From contig VZTJ01005971.1 of assembly GCA_013397795.1 (NCBI GenBank), forward strand, positions 231,351 through 295,350: a stretch of 64,000 nucleotides of DNA, read 5' to 3'. A model generated the notes under the pieces. It worked only from the letters and a program-made list of their open reading frames with translations. It ran no database searches and was not told the DNA's origin. The stretch's first letter is position 1. Every line of letters begins with the position of its first letter. This document shows, piece by piece, positions 37,201 through 49,782 of the stretch. Source of the stretch: Orthonyx spaldingii. Its lineage: Eukaryota > Chordata > Aves > Passeriformes > Orthonychidae. The position numbers and the translations under genes were made by a program.

Positions 37201-40200
37201 AGAGCATTTTTCTGTTAGATAAAAGTTAGCATTGAAAACATGAAGATATTTCAATATCAACAACGTCTGTGGTGTGATAGAAACAGGCCACTAAAGCAGA
37301 AGACTCATTGCTCAGGGCCTGAAATTCACACTGCACGTTTCATTACCCCTTGTGCATTGCAGTTATTCTGGAATAGCTCTGGGCCATTCTCAAAGACAGA
37401 CTTCCAGTAACAGTGAGACTCCACCTTGGTGCAGCTCCTTTGGTGAAGTTTCATCCAAAAGGAATCCATACCTCAAGAGCACTCTGTGATAAAAATGAAA
37501 TGGGCAAAGTGGAAATAATTGGGAGTTTCGTTTTCAAACTCTTTGCTGACCCAAATTAAATTGTTAATGCAAATGCAGTCTCCACACAGCTGGCATTTTT
37601 TTCTGTTTTCCTAGATTTGCCTCCTCATTTGAAATTCTAGCAGGATAAAAAGACACTACAAACACTTTCTTTTTAGTGGATTTGGGTTTCTATGTTTATT
37701 TAATTTATTTTTCTATTAAGAATTTGAGTGCTTCAGTCCTGAATGAATAGATTAAAGAATATAAATGCAAACACATCACTTTGAAAAGATTACAAGGTTT
37801 GTGCACAGAGTAGGTTGCAGCTGTATTTTCACAGGGTTACTTAGAGGGTGATTTCACTGTGAATATCATACACTGAAATAATCTATTAAGAGATACAACA
37901 GTAGAAACATCTGAGAGCTAAAACAGCATATCATATCAATGATCAGTGACCTAGGAAGGTTAAAAATATACTGTAACTGTCTATTTCATCTAAAACCTGC
38001 TTACTAAAGGGTATGCCAGATCCATAAACTGCAGTAAAGAAGTCCATAAATATGAGTTTCCATGATGGATGGTGGCTACTTGGAATCCTTTGTTAGGACA
38101 GCAATCAGCATTTTTAACATCCGCAACTTTTGCTCGGCTAAAGTTTCTTGAAAACCAGGATGTGAATGTATTTCAAAATCTTGTAACTTGTCCACTTTTT
38201 TTGTTTTCCTTTGTTTTTCATGAACTTTTACTAACTCTATTCCTTTGAAATTTCCCATTGGATTTTATAAAAATATTCTGTAGAACATTTGTATTTAATT
38301 GCAAAATCATAGCTTTGGGGTCATGATTATGTTTGTTTGGTCACATTTTAAAGACAAAGGAATTTCTAGAATAACCCTAGAATTACTGTATTTAGTGTAT
38401 TAATGTGTGGAACTTGTCCAAACTTCCAAGGTACGCTAAGAGATTCAAGTTTCAGTTGAAAAAGTACTGCTGATTGACAGAGGAAATCACTGTTAAGAAT
38501 TGCTGTTAAGATCCTTATACATGTACCTAAAGGTGAATCAAGTGAAGAAAATTTCCAGAGAAAAATTGGAAAAACATGAGTGAAACTATAGGTTTCTTCT
38601 TTTTTTACAGTTCTTTATCTTGTCAGAATGAGAAAGGGAAAAATGATTCAAAGAAATCATGCTTCCTCTCAGCCATTCTCTCTTCAGTCTTAATTATTTG
38701 CACAGAGTAATGCTGGCAAATAATTTCTGCATTGAACTCCACTGGCACAAAGGGAGACCAAGGCAAAATAAAGGAGTAGAAAGCCGGTGTATAGACTTAG
38801 ATTTATGTAGACTAGTTTCCACATATTATAAAATGTATATAATTCTTATTTATTTCTTTATACAGGTAAACAGTATGTTGTTAACATATCAGCAGGAGTT
38901 ATAAATTTTAGCAGCATTAGCATTTTATTGATGAAATGAAGCCTCCTTCCAGATGTATAATAAATGTCATTTTAACTAATCTTCTACTTTTATTTATGCT
39001 GCTTACGCAAAGTACTGACTCTTTGGACCACAATTAGATTGCAAAAGCCATATGCTACTCAAAGTCAGTACTTGGTCTCTCTTTTCACTGAAAGATGGTA
39101 AGAGGTACTGCATGTCAAGTCACAGTAGCCAGGACTCACTTAGGCCAAGCAGGACTGGCAAATAAGGAAAACTTCATATAGAGAGAGGATCTTTATGTTG
39201 GTGTAGTTGTGATTTCCCCTCTGATTTTCAGTCTTAGACATGACTTTTCCCTTATTGTTAAGTTTTACAGGCAAGCAATAGTGATCCTGAAAATTTCCAA
39301 GGGGCTTGTCTGATCGTTCTTAAATCTCTAGTGAATCATTCTCTGCAGCTCAGGAAAATGAACAATTTAGAATTTTCAAGAGTGACGGTGAAAGGTTATG
39401 CCAAAGGAAAGTAATTCTAGAAGAATCACTATGACACCCTGGGCATAAAAAGGAGCAGTAAGTATGGATCCTTTCTCACCCCAGATACCATTATATTCTT
39501 ATTATTAGAGTTTCTTATTCTGTTGCATTGAACCAAAGGGATTTCAGTTCTTTTAGAACAGGAATGAAACTTGATGCAGCAATGATTTTTCATTAAATTG
39601 AACTTACAGTAGCTTATGGTGACTGCCAACAAGGCATAAAGGGAGAATTAACCGAGGCCTTACTGTCATTGCATTTTTTGAGTCAAGTATTCACTAGAGC
39701 TCACAGAGGAGAAAACAAATAATATATTGGAATGATTTCATCCTAACCTGTCAAGCAGAAATAAATGCAGACATTGAATCTCAGGGAACCTTAGATAAAA
39801 TATGGAGAGACGCAAGCTCTACCACAGCATAACTTTCAGAAAAACATATTGCCAGAGAACTAGTATATGTTAGAAAGCCAGGCCTGTTATAGTTCCTCTG
39901 TTAGTTAGTGAAAGATAAATATTTGTATCCACAACAATTTAGGAGAGTCATAAAAGACCTAAATGCTGGTAACTGCTTCTTATCCAACTGTTAGAGTTGC
40001 TGAAAGCTTTGCCACTTTGAAAGACCCAGATAAATCAAATTTTCTCATTTCATTTTATGACTCTTGGGCTGTCCTCCTCTTCATTTTTAATGAGCTTCTC
40101 TTCTTCTCATTTCATTACTCCTGAGTGATTGTCAGTGTGGACAGAAAAATCTAGAATGGAAACTTGAGTGAGCTATAGGCTAAAAATGTAAACCAGGAAG

Positions 40201-41117
40201 TATAAGCAGGCATCAGAACTTAGAGTAACAGAAATATAAATACTGGGAAAAAAACTTTTACTAATTTTCCAGTAATAGAAAGAGAGACAAGAGTCAAACA
40301 GGCTCATTGTGTGATGCACAATCACCAGACAGTAGAGCTACTACAGAGAAAAATAGAAAAGACAAAAACGTTATACTCATAAACAAAACAGATGCATTAA
40401 GTGTATTCATTCAACATGTTTTCAAATCACTTCTGTTGTGGTTTTGAGACTGGTAGAGTTTATTTAGCCAGGAGTAAGCTGTAAGAGAGGACACTTGAAG
40501 AAAAGTCAGAATGGTTAGAGTAGAGGATGAAAAGCGGTAGTGAAGTTAAAATTTCATTTAAATAACTTGAGGAGAAGAAGGGGGTACAGTTATGCAATCT
40601 CAACAGAGAAGGTTTAGAATAAGTTCATACAATGTAAAGTAATGCTTTATTGAGATAGCCAGTCTCTGACAAGGCATGAACAGAAATATCAAGCTAAAAA
40701 CTTGTGGAGCCCTTCACATCTGAACTCCACCAGCGTTCTAGTAGCATTTGGAGAGGAATCTCAACCAATAGAAAGCAATACTAATGTGAATGGTCTTGCA
40801 GGGTTAACACAAACACCACTGAGCTGGCACAGGGAACATCATCTGTTGTATACCTCAAAAATATGCAGAAAACTTAACCTATGTTTTGTAGTTAGAGAGT
40901 TATCCAAGAAATTATAGACTAGATGTTGTCTTTAGTATTAAATTCAAGTTTATTCTGCAGGAAGGAGATTGACATTATATTCTTCTGTAAAATGACATAG
41001 CCATAAGCTATGGAGATGCAGGAAAGGGTATACTCTCCAGCCTTGTTGAAGAAGTAAACTAATTTGTACTAGAAGTTGAGTAAGAAAGAGAGTTCTTAAT
41101 TCTGTAGACTATCTTAG
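34262..41117. other. Non-coding AT-rich DNA, no gene recognised
   Basis: The longest frames are under 90 codons and look random. No repeat family was recognised. A slightly GC-richer patch at about 37270-37460 has no identifiable content. Confidence 0.6.
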
Positions 41118-41322
41118 GGCTATTAGGAAAAATTCTTCTCCAAAGAATTATTGGGCAGTGGAACAGGCTGCACAGGGAAGTGGTTGAGTCATCATTTGTG
41201 GAGGTGTTCATGTAGATGTGGCACCTGGGGACATGGTAGAGTGCTGGACTTGGCAGTGTTAGGTTAATGGTTGAATATGATGATCTAAGAGGTCTTTTCC
41301 AACCTAAATGATTCTATGATTT
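41118..41322 (+). mobile_element. CR1 LINE, 3' end
   Basis: The segment has the typical order of the CR1 3' end: AAATTCTTC, then GGGCAGTGGAACAGGCTG, GGTGTTCA, TGGATGTGGCACC-like, and finally GAGGTCTTTTCCAACC followed by TAAATGATTCTATGATT. It is 5'-truncated, as most CR1 copies are. Small deletions and substitutions are visible. It covers the end of ORF2 and the short 3' UTR, with no intact frame. Confidence 0.92.
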
Positions 41323-41460
41323 AATTGACCTGAATCAGTAGAGAGAACACTTCTTCTTCAGAAATCTCTTTCCAAAACCAGATTATTATATAGTGTCAGA
41401 AAATATATCTGCCCTTGCCACAGCATTATGTTAATTAATCTTTTTAGTCTAACCAACCTG

Positions 41461-41474
41461 AAAAAAAAAAAAAA
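41461..41474. repeat. Poly(A) run of 14 bases
   Basis: Fourteen A on the plus strand, with a few A-rich bases following. A simple homopolymer. Confidence 0.85.
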
Positions 41475-41558
41475 GAAATTTCATGCTATAAAAAACTTGT
41501 TTATACCTGTTCTTCTCTGATAAGGGTTCATTCAGCAAGCTCTGGGTTTAGCAGTAAG

Positions 41559-41632
41559 AAAACAAACAAACAAACCTAAACCAAAATCAAAACCAAACAC
41601 AGACAACAACAAAAACAACAACAACAAATCTA
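41559..41632. repeat. CA/CAA-rich simple repeat
   Basis: Degenerate AAAC and CAA units, including tandem ACAACAACA near 41605-41632. Low complexity with no function inferred. Confidence 0.85.
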
Positions 41633-42365
41633 CAACACCACTGCCCTGCCTAATTTTGCATGACAGTTGTAATTAAGAGTTAGTTAACCTGGACTACAAA
41701 CTCATTTGATATCAGTATATGTGTATAGTTCTCTTGCCCTGTTACTGAATGGAGCTCCGGGGCAGTATTGTATAGAATCATAAACCATCTTTGTATAAGA
41801 GCTGAAAGAAGAAGCAGAAAGTCATGAAGAAATAAAAAACCAGAGAAAATATGGGCTCTGGTCATCGTACCTGACTGCAGCTTCCTTAAATCTAACTCAC
41901 AACTCATGATTTGAAGAAAATATAAAAGGGAAAAAATAACACCTCAGCCAGTCTGGCAATAACATTGCAAGGAACTGGAAAATATGCAGCAGTTTGAAAC
42001 ATATTTAATGGCATTTGGTGAAGAAAAGCAAAAGGGAAGTCATCAATCTTTCCAGATGTTGCAGGAAAAGCAACATTTAACATTTACAGTCAGTATAGTT
42101 TTCAGGAGAAAATGTAAACTGCAATATAGTACAAAATACCTTGTACTTCAAAGCAAACTAACTTTTAATAGATCAGTTTTTCTGTCTGCACAGACTGGGC
42201 AAACCACAGATCAGATCTGAAATGCAAGCTTAGTCAAAAGTACACAGAGCCACAAGAAAAATACAGAGCGACTTCTGGAATTACAAAGATGTTTAAGAAC
42301 GAGGAAGATAAACTGACCAATTGTTCTTAAGCTTACTATTTTAATTTCCAGTATTTTTATTTATA

Positions 42366-42371
42366 TCATAT
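42366..42371. repeat. Target-site duplication TCATAT (left)
   Basis: TCATAT abuts the left end of the LTR and recurs at 43118-43123. Confidence 0.88.
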
Positions 42372-43117
42372 TGTCGCTGAGCCGCCTGACCGCCCGGCTG
42401 GTCAGTGGGCGACAGTGTCCTCGAGTGCCCGGTCGACGGAGCTTATGCTGCGCAAGCGTGCACAGCAGCTAGGCAATGCCTTCAGCCCTTGCGGGGCAGC
42501 TCTGAGAAGAGCTGTTAAATCCGAAGCCCAGAGTGGGGCTGGCGGCAGCTGATCGCGAGGTAGCGACACGGAGACGATGAAGGAAGAAAGGAGGACTCGT
42601 TTGCAGTGCAAACCCTCAAGCTTTTTTCCCTGCCCAGGCGTGGACAGGAGAACTCAGTACGAGAACGGGAGCCGCAGAACGAGCCCCGAGAAGACCATTA
42701 CAGGGGTTTATGAGGGGAGGGAAAAAGGGGAGGAGAATGGGAACAGACAAATGGGGTACCTGAAGGGAGGTGACAGCGACCAATAATCGTGACACAAAGG
42801 AGGGACATTTTTGAATCAACCAATGGGGGAAACAGAATCACAGAATCTTCTAGCTAAACATGAATATTAAATTAACTACATGAATATTAAAATAACTCAT
42901 GAGGGGAAAGGGGAGGGGACGGTGCCTTGATGGATGGCAACCTATGGCGGGAAACTGCCCCAACCTGCCTGCCTCTCAGGACTCACTGTCCCAAGAGGTA
43001 TCATCCGCCCAATCTACCTGGTCGTTGACCCACATTGAAAAGGCAGGTTGAGCCGCAGTCTCGCACGCCATGGGCGACCCAGCCAGTGGCGGAGCCACCG
43101 GCTGGGTGACCGCCACA
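42372..43117 (-). mobile_element. Solo LTR, ERVK-like (746 bp), copy A
   Basis: Complete LTR with TG...CA ends (minus start TGTGGCGGTCACC, minus end CTCAGCGACA) and a perfect 6-bp duplication. In minus orientation, U3 begins with a large hairpin and contains CCAAT-type motifs. It also contains a CATGAATATTAAA pair, followed by a TATA-like CATAAAC (42712-42706). The poly(A) signal expected after it is mutated to GGAAAAAAG (about 42629-42621), while copy B keeps AATAAA. It is CpG-rich compared with its surroundings. No internal retroviral sequence is present, so it is a solo LTR. A clear relative lies at 56522-57245 in the same orientation. Confidence 0.9.
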
Positions 43118-43123
43118 TCATAT
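43118..43123. repeat. Target-site duplication TCATAT (right)
   Basis: Exact match to 42366-42371. Confidence 0.88.
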
Positions 43124-43849
43124 ATTCAAATATTTCATTTCCTATTACACAAAAACCAGGAATTTTCTGTCCTTCACTAGGCAATGAGATATTTAGTGAA
43201 ATTACTTAAACTGAATTATTTTAACTTTAAATGCTGAGAATTTTAAATGCAAATGTAAACATTAATACATTCTATTCAAATAGTATAGCTTTATGACAAT
43301 ACCTGATTTTCCAGAAAATTTGTAGCAACATAATATATGTCCTCAAATTAAAATTTCAAGGCATAGATGACAAATCTGTTGGTTTGGGCTTTGTTAGTTT
43401 TGGGGACTTTGTTGTTTCAAATAATTTCCATCTGGTTAGAAATTCCCATCTAGTTATTTCAGTGAAAGTGTTTAAAACATACAATATAGCCTGAATACAT
43501 CAGTAACAGGAAGCCTTGTTTTGAAAGTTCTGTCAATAATATAATTAAAATGCCAGTCTTGGGTACTATTTAGTGAACAAACAAATTATGAGGGCTTTTC
43601 CCACTTTTCTAAAAATACGCAGACGTTTAATAGTCACTCCTCAAATAATCTATATTAGTGCGCTCAGGTAATATTCAAATAAGATTCAATATACATTTTA
43701 AAAGCTAAATAGGAGGAAAAAAGGTATATTTCATGAATGTTTGTATAAATTTTAAAGCATCTTCAGTTGTCTTTCCTTTATTCTTTCATTGCACAGCCAA
43801 ATGTTCGCAAAATGTGCATATGAACTGTAAAATCTGAATATTCACTAGT

Positions 43850-44050
43850 GAATTCCAAAAGGTAGTATTATTATTTGTTATATATTAATACTTCACTTTT
43901 AAATAATAATGTTTATAATTAGATATCATATATATTTATACATGAATAATTGCACATTGTTGTGTAATATCATATCTTTTTTCTATTTATGATTGTAATT
44001 ATATATTTTATAAAATATAAAATATTGTTATTATATTGACAATAATATCA
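43850..44050. other. Very AT-rich segment
   Basis: About 200 bp of almost pure A and T, with TATATA, AATAATA and TTTATAAAATATAAAATATT stretches. It lies between two GC-richer LTRs. Such DNA unwinds easily and can act as a matrix attachment region, but that is inference from composition only. Confidence 0.5.
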
Positions 44051-44239
44051 GTGGACTCTTTCACACAAAACTCTGACTTTAAAATAGGAAACCCTTACAA
44101 TAGTTGTGTTGTCCCTTTAAAAAAAAAAAGAAAAACATCACGTAATTTTCTAATTGAGAAACTTCTGTGGCAAGTATTTGTAAAAGAATTATTCTTAAAG
44201 CAAAGTACACACCAGTCAGTTTGGTAGAGCAAGCACTTC

Positions 44240-44643
44240 TGTTTCCCCTACAAAACTAATTCTTTGCCACTACTAGATCTCTCCTTAGAGATACACCCTC
44301 ACAGGGTAGCTCCAAATCTGGCTATTTCTCCTCCTCCGACCTGGTCCAGGCTGGAGCAGAACTCCTTCATTTTTCCATCCTGGGGGAGGGGTGTGGTGGA
44401 AATCCTCACTCCTGGACCAAAGCTTAGATCCTGACACCACAATCTTTGGCCTTACCCCCAGCAGTGGATGCAGCTTGTCTGTGAGTCTAAGCTGTCTAAA
44501 TAATCATTATACTAAATATTTTTCTCTGAAGACATTGGAAATGGACATAGTTGGAAAGGGAAAAAAAGAGATCAGGAATGTTTTAATTTTATTAAATACT
44601 TTACTTTTTATCAGTTATTTACACGCTGCTAGTTATCATGCAA
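44240..44643. other. Unclassified sequence left of an LTR, with target-site duplication ATGCAA at its end
   Basis: Positions 44250-44480 are GC-richer and repeat-like, holding part of a 121-codon plus frame (44391-44756) that runs into the LTR and is not a gene. I could not assign it to a family. The last six bases (44638-44643, ATGCAA) are the left target-site duplication of the neighbouring LTR. Confidence 0.35.
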
Positions 44644-44869
44644 TAACGCTGTCCCGGGGCGGGTGTGGGACAGGTGGAACTTCTGCTTTCACCAGGAGGG
44701 TCTTGGAGGCTCTGAAAGACCCCTCTGGCCAGTACAGCTGGGTACTGAGCAGATAATTCTGTCCTCTACCCCAGCCAGTGTTCTGGCAGGTATTCACCTC
44801 CCCCCAGTTAGATGGCTTGAGCATTACCAGGGTTAACAGAGGGCTCAGCCGCATGGAGTTCCAGAGCAC

Positions 44870-44875
44870 TTTATT
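44870..44875 (-). terminator. AATAAA polyadenylation signal of the 494-bp LTR
   Basis: AATAAA within GGAATAAAGTGC on the minus strand, marking the R region. Confidence 0.75.
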
Positions 44876-44926
44876 CCTGAAGGGGTCCAGCGGTGAAAGA
44901 GGCCGAATGGCCTTGGGAGATCCTTG

Positions 44927-44931
44927 TTATA
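44927..44931 (-). promoter_or_regulatory. TATA box of the 494-bp LTR
   Basis: TATAA within CCCTATAACAAGG on the minus strand, correctly spaced ahead of the AATAAA at 44875-44870. Confidence 0.7.
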
Positions 44932-45137
44932 GGGCCTGGCCAAGGGGCAGGGGGCACAGGGGAGGAGAGGGAGGCGGGGGAGTACAGAGAGAGCAAATGA
45001 TAGGGTCAGGGGACAGGTTACGATTAACATATCCAGGTAAGGTAAACCAGGGAGAAACCATTTCGCTTTCCAAGGTGTGGTCTCACACAGCTGAGTTATC
45101 CCACCAATGTTCTGGGGTGGGCTGAGCCACCCCAACA

Positions 45138-45143
45138 ATGCAA
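45138..45143. repeat. Target-site duplication ATGCAA (right)
   Basis: Exact match to 44638-44643. Confidence 0.87.
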
Positions 45144-47993
45144 GCCTTATCCATTTTGTCAATTATGTATAATCCTTCCACACATGAGATAAATGTATCA
45201 ATATTAAGCATGATGAATGTTGCTGATACCAATCTCTTAGCACAAAGAATTAGATGTCTACCATGCAAGGAATAAAAAATTCACTCTTTCAATTTTTTTT
45301 TTTTTTTTTCAAAAATCTAATTTGAAGCATCATTTTCATTTCCCTGAACTGCTGCTACCATTTAATATAGAACAAATTTGGACATTTAAATGTTTTGGGG
45401 TTTGTTTGAGTTAGAAGATATTTTTAAAATCAAGTTGAATGACATCTCTGATCTACATCTGAAACATTCTACTATACACAGATGTAATGTAAATATTAGG
45501 TAGAGATATTAATATTCCAGAGGTCTTACTGTGAAGAATAATATAAATTAAAATAAATGTGCATTAATAACACTTTAATAAAAATTGACATTATTCTACC
45601 CATGACATTAATGCTTTGGCATAATGATTATAAGATCTTTTGCATAATATGATCAAATTATATTAAAAAGGAAATAGACAAGCAAATGCATTACAAAGAA
45701 GGGCCCGTATATATTAAATCGTCATCATTAAAACGGTAATAAAAAGCACTCATACATCAAATTGTGTAAAATATAAAAATTGATGCTCTTATTGGCTAAA
45801 TGTGTTTGCCATGAATCTAAACAATATTATGATGGCTGCAAAAGATATGACATATTTCATAGCCTACCCTTGCTTTTTCAAATTATACAATTCATAGTTC
45901 CTGATGAAAAGTAAGTTGTTCTTTCTGGTATATTTCTGAATCACATTATTAATATCAGTATTTACTACTTTGTTTTTTAACCATATGACTATTAATGACT
46001 TAACAGGTGGATTCTGAGAGGAGGTAGCAAAGACAATGAAATATCACTGTATTTTCCAGATGCTTTTGTCAGAAAACACAAGACAAGATTTTTCAAAGTA
46101 AAAACTGACTTGTTCATGACTTATTCAAGAAAAAGCGTATCACACCAACACTGTTTAATTTAGGCCTGTTGTATACTGGTCATCTGAGCATCTTTGTAAA
46201 CTCTGGCATGCTGGTCTTGCTGAGCCTTTTCTATGCTGTGTCATCACCATAAATATCTTCAACCTTTTTATTCTGTTACAGTCACACAGCTGTAACTTTA
46301 ATTTTAAAGATCCCCTGAGTTTCTCATTACTACCTTCCCTTCTTTCTTTCAAGAAATATCAAACACTATTTGTACAGCCTTTACTGTGCCACAAACCACC
46401 AAAAATAGTGTTTTTTTCATATCAACAGACTATCTGTAGAAAGATGCATCCTAAAAAGAAAACTGAATAAGTCACAGGCTCTGTTTTCTTGAGAATCCCT
46501 GCCAGAAACCTATCAAAATGGAATGAAGATAAAGAAAAATTATTGAAATGATTAGCCATATCCCTGATAACTTTTCTCTTTTTATGTAGCATTAGTTATT
46601 CCCACACAATAATTCACTCAGTACTTCATGAATAGTTGATTGTTTGGATTATTTTATTCTACAGTAAAAAAGAAGTGTATTGATTGAGATGGCTCATGTA
46701 ATTGCACTATAGTTTTCAGAGCAATGAAAACATCTACATGTTTTGGCCTTTGCTTTTTGAGAAATCAATTTCCCAGCATATATGAGTCATGATATAATTG
46801 GTCTCATTTGGCAATACAAGATGTTCTTCTGAAAATTTATGCTGGTTCTTCCTTATATGTTTTGCTGTCCACTTCTTCCACAGAGTAAACATCCTTGCTG
46901 ATTCCAAAGTCCCAGTAGAGCAACTCTGTGAATTTCTTCAGAAATAGACAAGTCCAAATCTGCTTCTTCTCAACATTAAAAATCCAATAGATAATTTTAA
47001 GTAAAAATTCTGATTTTTAATCAAAATTTATCTTTGACAATTTTGAAACATTTAAGAAGAGCCTAGAGGGTTTTTTTAAAAAAAAATTATTAAATAAGTA
47101 AAATATGCCACTTAAAAAAATTATTAAAAAGTCATCCTTCTCTTAGTGGGGCTTTTAGTGGGGAAGTTGTCAAATCCAACAGTTCCAGAAGCTTTCATCA
47201 GTCTATCTTCTGAGGAAGAAACCAAGTCATAAACAATAGGTTTTCTGAGTGAGCTAAAACATAAAATTGTAGAAAAAAAGGTGAAGAGAACAAGCACATT
47301 TGGATGTGGTCATGAAGTAATTTACTAGTACTTCAAAGTGCTTCAGCCAGTGGTTACAACCTCTTTGTCACCTCGAGGGCAGACAAGACCTCACTGTAAC
47401 ATTTTAACTTTAATATTGGTAGCATCACTGTAAGATTTACTGATTGCCCACTTGATGTTGCCATCACCTCATTTTCTTTAGAGCTTCTTTTGAGAGTATA
47501 GTGACCTAATGCCATTCTATTGTACTGTGTGCAATTTATGTGACACCAAAATGCCTCCAGGTCCAATGTGTACTATTGAGAGTAAAATAAATTATTCCTG
47601 TAAGTTTTCTTTTGACTGTCTAATAGCACAGGATAAGTTCAAAGGGAGAAAAAAATGCCCAGAACACAAAAGTAGAATCAATTGTGTCAATTTCATTTGC
47701 AGTTCAGTTTGGAAGAATGTATGTTTGGGTGGGAACATCCATACTTTGACTAGTGAAAAATGGATTTGTCAAGAAAAATAAAGACAACAAAACTAAACAC
47801 AGATCAAAGAAAATATTAATTAAAATACCAGAGTATATTTACTTGAATGTTTTCAGATTTTTTTCCATATCAAAGTGTTTCAACTACAATTTCAATTAAA
47901 TGCATTGTTTTTTATATAAATTAAAAAATAAAACCTGCAGAGAAATGCTTTTTTACTTTTTGTTAATGATTAAATAATGAAAATAATTTCACT
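45144..47993. other. Non-coding AT-rich DNA, no gene recognised
   Basis: It holds a 17-T run at 45293-45309 and a very AT-rich stretch at 45.5-45.85 kb. That stretch has homeodomain-like TAAT cores and few repeats, so it is a weak candidate for a conserved non-coding element. Frames are at most 90 codons (47509-47781, plus), with no recognised domain. Confidence 0.55.
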
Positions 47994-48041
47994 AAATGAT
48001 TGGAGTTGAAAGAGACCTCTGGAGATATCCAGTCAAGTTCC
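47994..48041 (-). mobile_element. CR1 LINE 3'-end fragment
   Basis: ATGATTGGAGTTGAAAGAG followed by ACCTCTGGAGATATCCAGTC is the reverse complement of the conserved CR1 3' UTR end. About 45 bp are recognisable. It is old and short. Confidence 0.7.
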
Positions 48042-48068
48042 AAATTTCATTTTCATTAAATTTGGAAC
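48037..48068. other. 11-bp perfect hairpin next to the CR1 fragment
   Basis: GTTCCAAATTT (48037-48047) and AAATTTGGAAC (48058-48068) are perfect inverted repeats around a 10-base loop. The left arm overlaps the end of the CR1 fragment. Confidence 0.85.
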
Positions 48069-48286
48069 AGAAGTTAAAAAAAGCTTTTACCAATACTTAA
48101 CAGAAATAAATGAAAGCAAAATAGTACTTCATGGTAATGCCCAGATCTTAAAGAAGGTCAATAATAAAAACCTTTAAAAATTTGACAAAATTGTCTTGAA
48201 TATGAACTGGAGGTGCAGCTTTCACTGGGATTGTAACTGAAAGAAATAGAGACACACCATTATCAAACTCTAGGTTTTTAGCTGGG

Positions 48287-48407
48287 GGAGGGGGCCTGTT
48301 TGTGGGATTTTGTGGGGTTTTCTGTTTATTATTTTGGCTTGGTTTAAGGTGGCATTTTTTGTGGTTGTTGGTTTTTGTTTGTTTGGAGTTTATTTTGTTT
48401 ATTTTAA
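48287..48407. repeat. G/T-rich low-complexity tract
   Basis: Degenerate TTTG, GGTTT and GGGG units on the plus strand, including GTTTTTGTTTGTTTGG. It starts with a short G run near 48283. No coding content. Confidence 0.75.
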
Positions 48408-49782
48408 TTTACTATGAAAAGATACACAATTATATTCCTGAAATATTTGATTTCTTTGGGATTAATTAGATGTGCATGTTGTAGGTAGTCAAAAAGACAA
48501 AATGGATTAAAAAGAATGGGTGTGTTGAGATTGGATAAGGACATGTAAGGCCAACGCAATCTGCAGCAATCCTGCGTAACCACAGAACAAACATTCATTT
48601 GATTCTTAACCAATGTGGTTTTCTCATTGTCCTCAAATCACAGAGGCAAGTGAGCCTATGTTTGCATTTCAGCTATAGTGACTGGAGTAGGGGGATAAAT
48701 TCACTCCTGTTTCATTTGTTTTAGACAGTCAGAATATACTGCTTGATCAAGTAATTTTTTTGTTTGTCACAACTTTTGCATCAGTTTTGTGTGAGTGATT
48801 CCTGTGGGTACGACTGAGACACTAGCAAGCAATCAACCAAATAACTTTAAGTTAATTACAGTTAAGAAAAAACACTACATGTGTGCTTGATTTTTTTTTT
48901 TCATCTAAGATTGACTTACAAAGCTAAAAAAATACTCTAGTCAAGAAAAAAATAATTTAAAAACCCTCAGCTTTTTTTCTGTATCTTATTGAAAACATAG
49001 TCTTCTTGTGAAGCTGAAGTATATATATCATGTTCTCAGGTTGCAGATGATTCTTTTTCCTAGGTATTCTTAATGGATTTAAACCAGACATTGATATGTC
49101 CAAAAGTTAAAAAATCCCACCTTTTTTTTGGCTTGCTCCTATGGTATGCTCTATGGACCTGATTTTCTTTCAGGGCAGATGGAATTTGGTGGTTTCGATA
49201 TATACTAAGCTTAAGCAAACCTTAAAGTGTTTTGTTTGTTTGTTTGCTTTGCTATGCAATTGCAATTTCCTCTTTTTTTCCCCCCCAAAATACGCCATAG
49301 GGCCAGCCTTATGAAATTATACCCAAATTACCTGTGTCTGAGATAACTTTCTCTTTGAGGTGTCACAGTATATTTAAAATCTGCCTTAAATGATTTAAAC
49401 TGATACGGAAAAAAACTTTAAAATTCGTTAAGTACTTTTTAAGACTTTTAAAAATTTTATGAACATTGTGTCCTTCTAAATATGACTTAGTGTATAGACC
49501 TTATTATCTGCCTATAATTATTCTACGAACCCAAGACTATTAAAATATTTCTTCACTGTCCTGTTGGTTTCATGAAAAATCTAATGTAGTTTTAAGATAA
49601 AGTAAATTCAGAAATTAATATTTTTGTGGACATTGTCATCAAAAAAAGACATCTAGTAGCAATGCATGGACTTAATGATCAGTCTAACCTCCAGACTGCA
49701 ACACCAATCATTTTCGTAAGTTGCTATAGTCAAATTCAGTAGGTAAATTTGGAAATTGTTCAGTAATCACTGGAGTGAATTG

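Larger units (their letters stand above)
44644..45137 (-). mobile_element. Solo LTR, class II-like (494 bp), second family
   Basis: Minus orientation is set by the TATA box (CCCTATAAC, TATAA at 44931-44927), followed 50-60 bp later by AATAAA (44875-44870). The minus 5' end is TGTTGGGGTGGC at 45137. The minus 3' end is GACAGCGTTA at 44644, so the expected terminal CA reads TA. Perfect ATGCAA duplications (44638-44643 and 45138-45143) fix both ends. There is no resemblance to the 42.4-kb LTR beyond general LTR layout, and no internal retroviral sequence. The frames across it (for example 44778-45125 plus, 45162-44845 minus) are by-products of GC richness. Confidence 0.87.

Noticed and set aside
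42831..42851. CAGAATCACAGAATC as a CR1 tail
   Set aside because: It lies within LTR copy A, and the equivalent site in copy B has a related but different sequence, so it is LTR sequence.
43850..44050. Replication origin or bacterial-type element
   Set aside because: Context is vertebrate repeats. AT richness alone does not identify an origin.
44778..45162. 115-codon plus and 105-codon minus frames
   Set aside because: Both lie inside a solo LTR with defined ends, TATA box and AATAAA.
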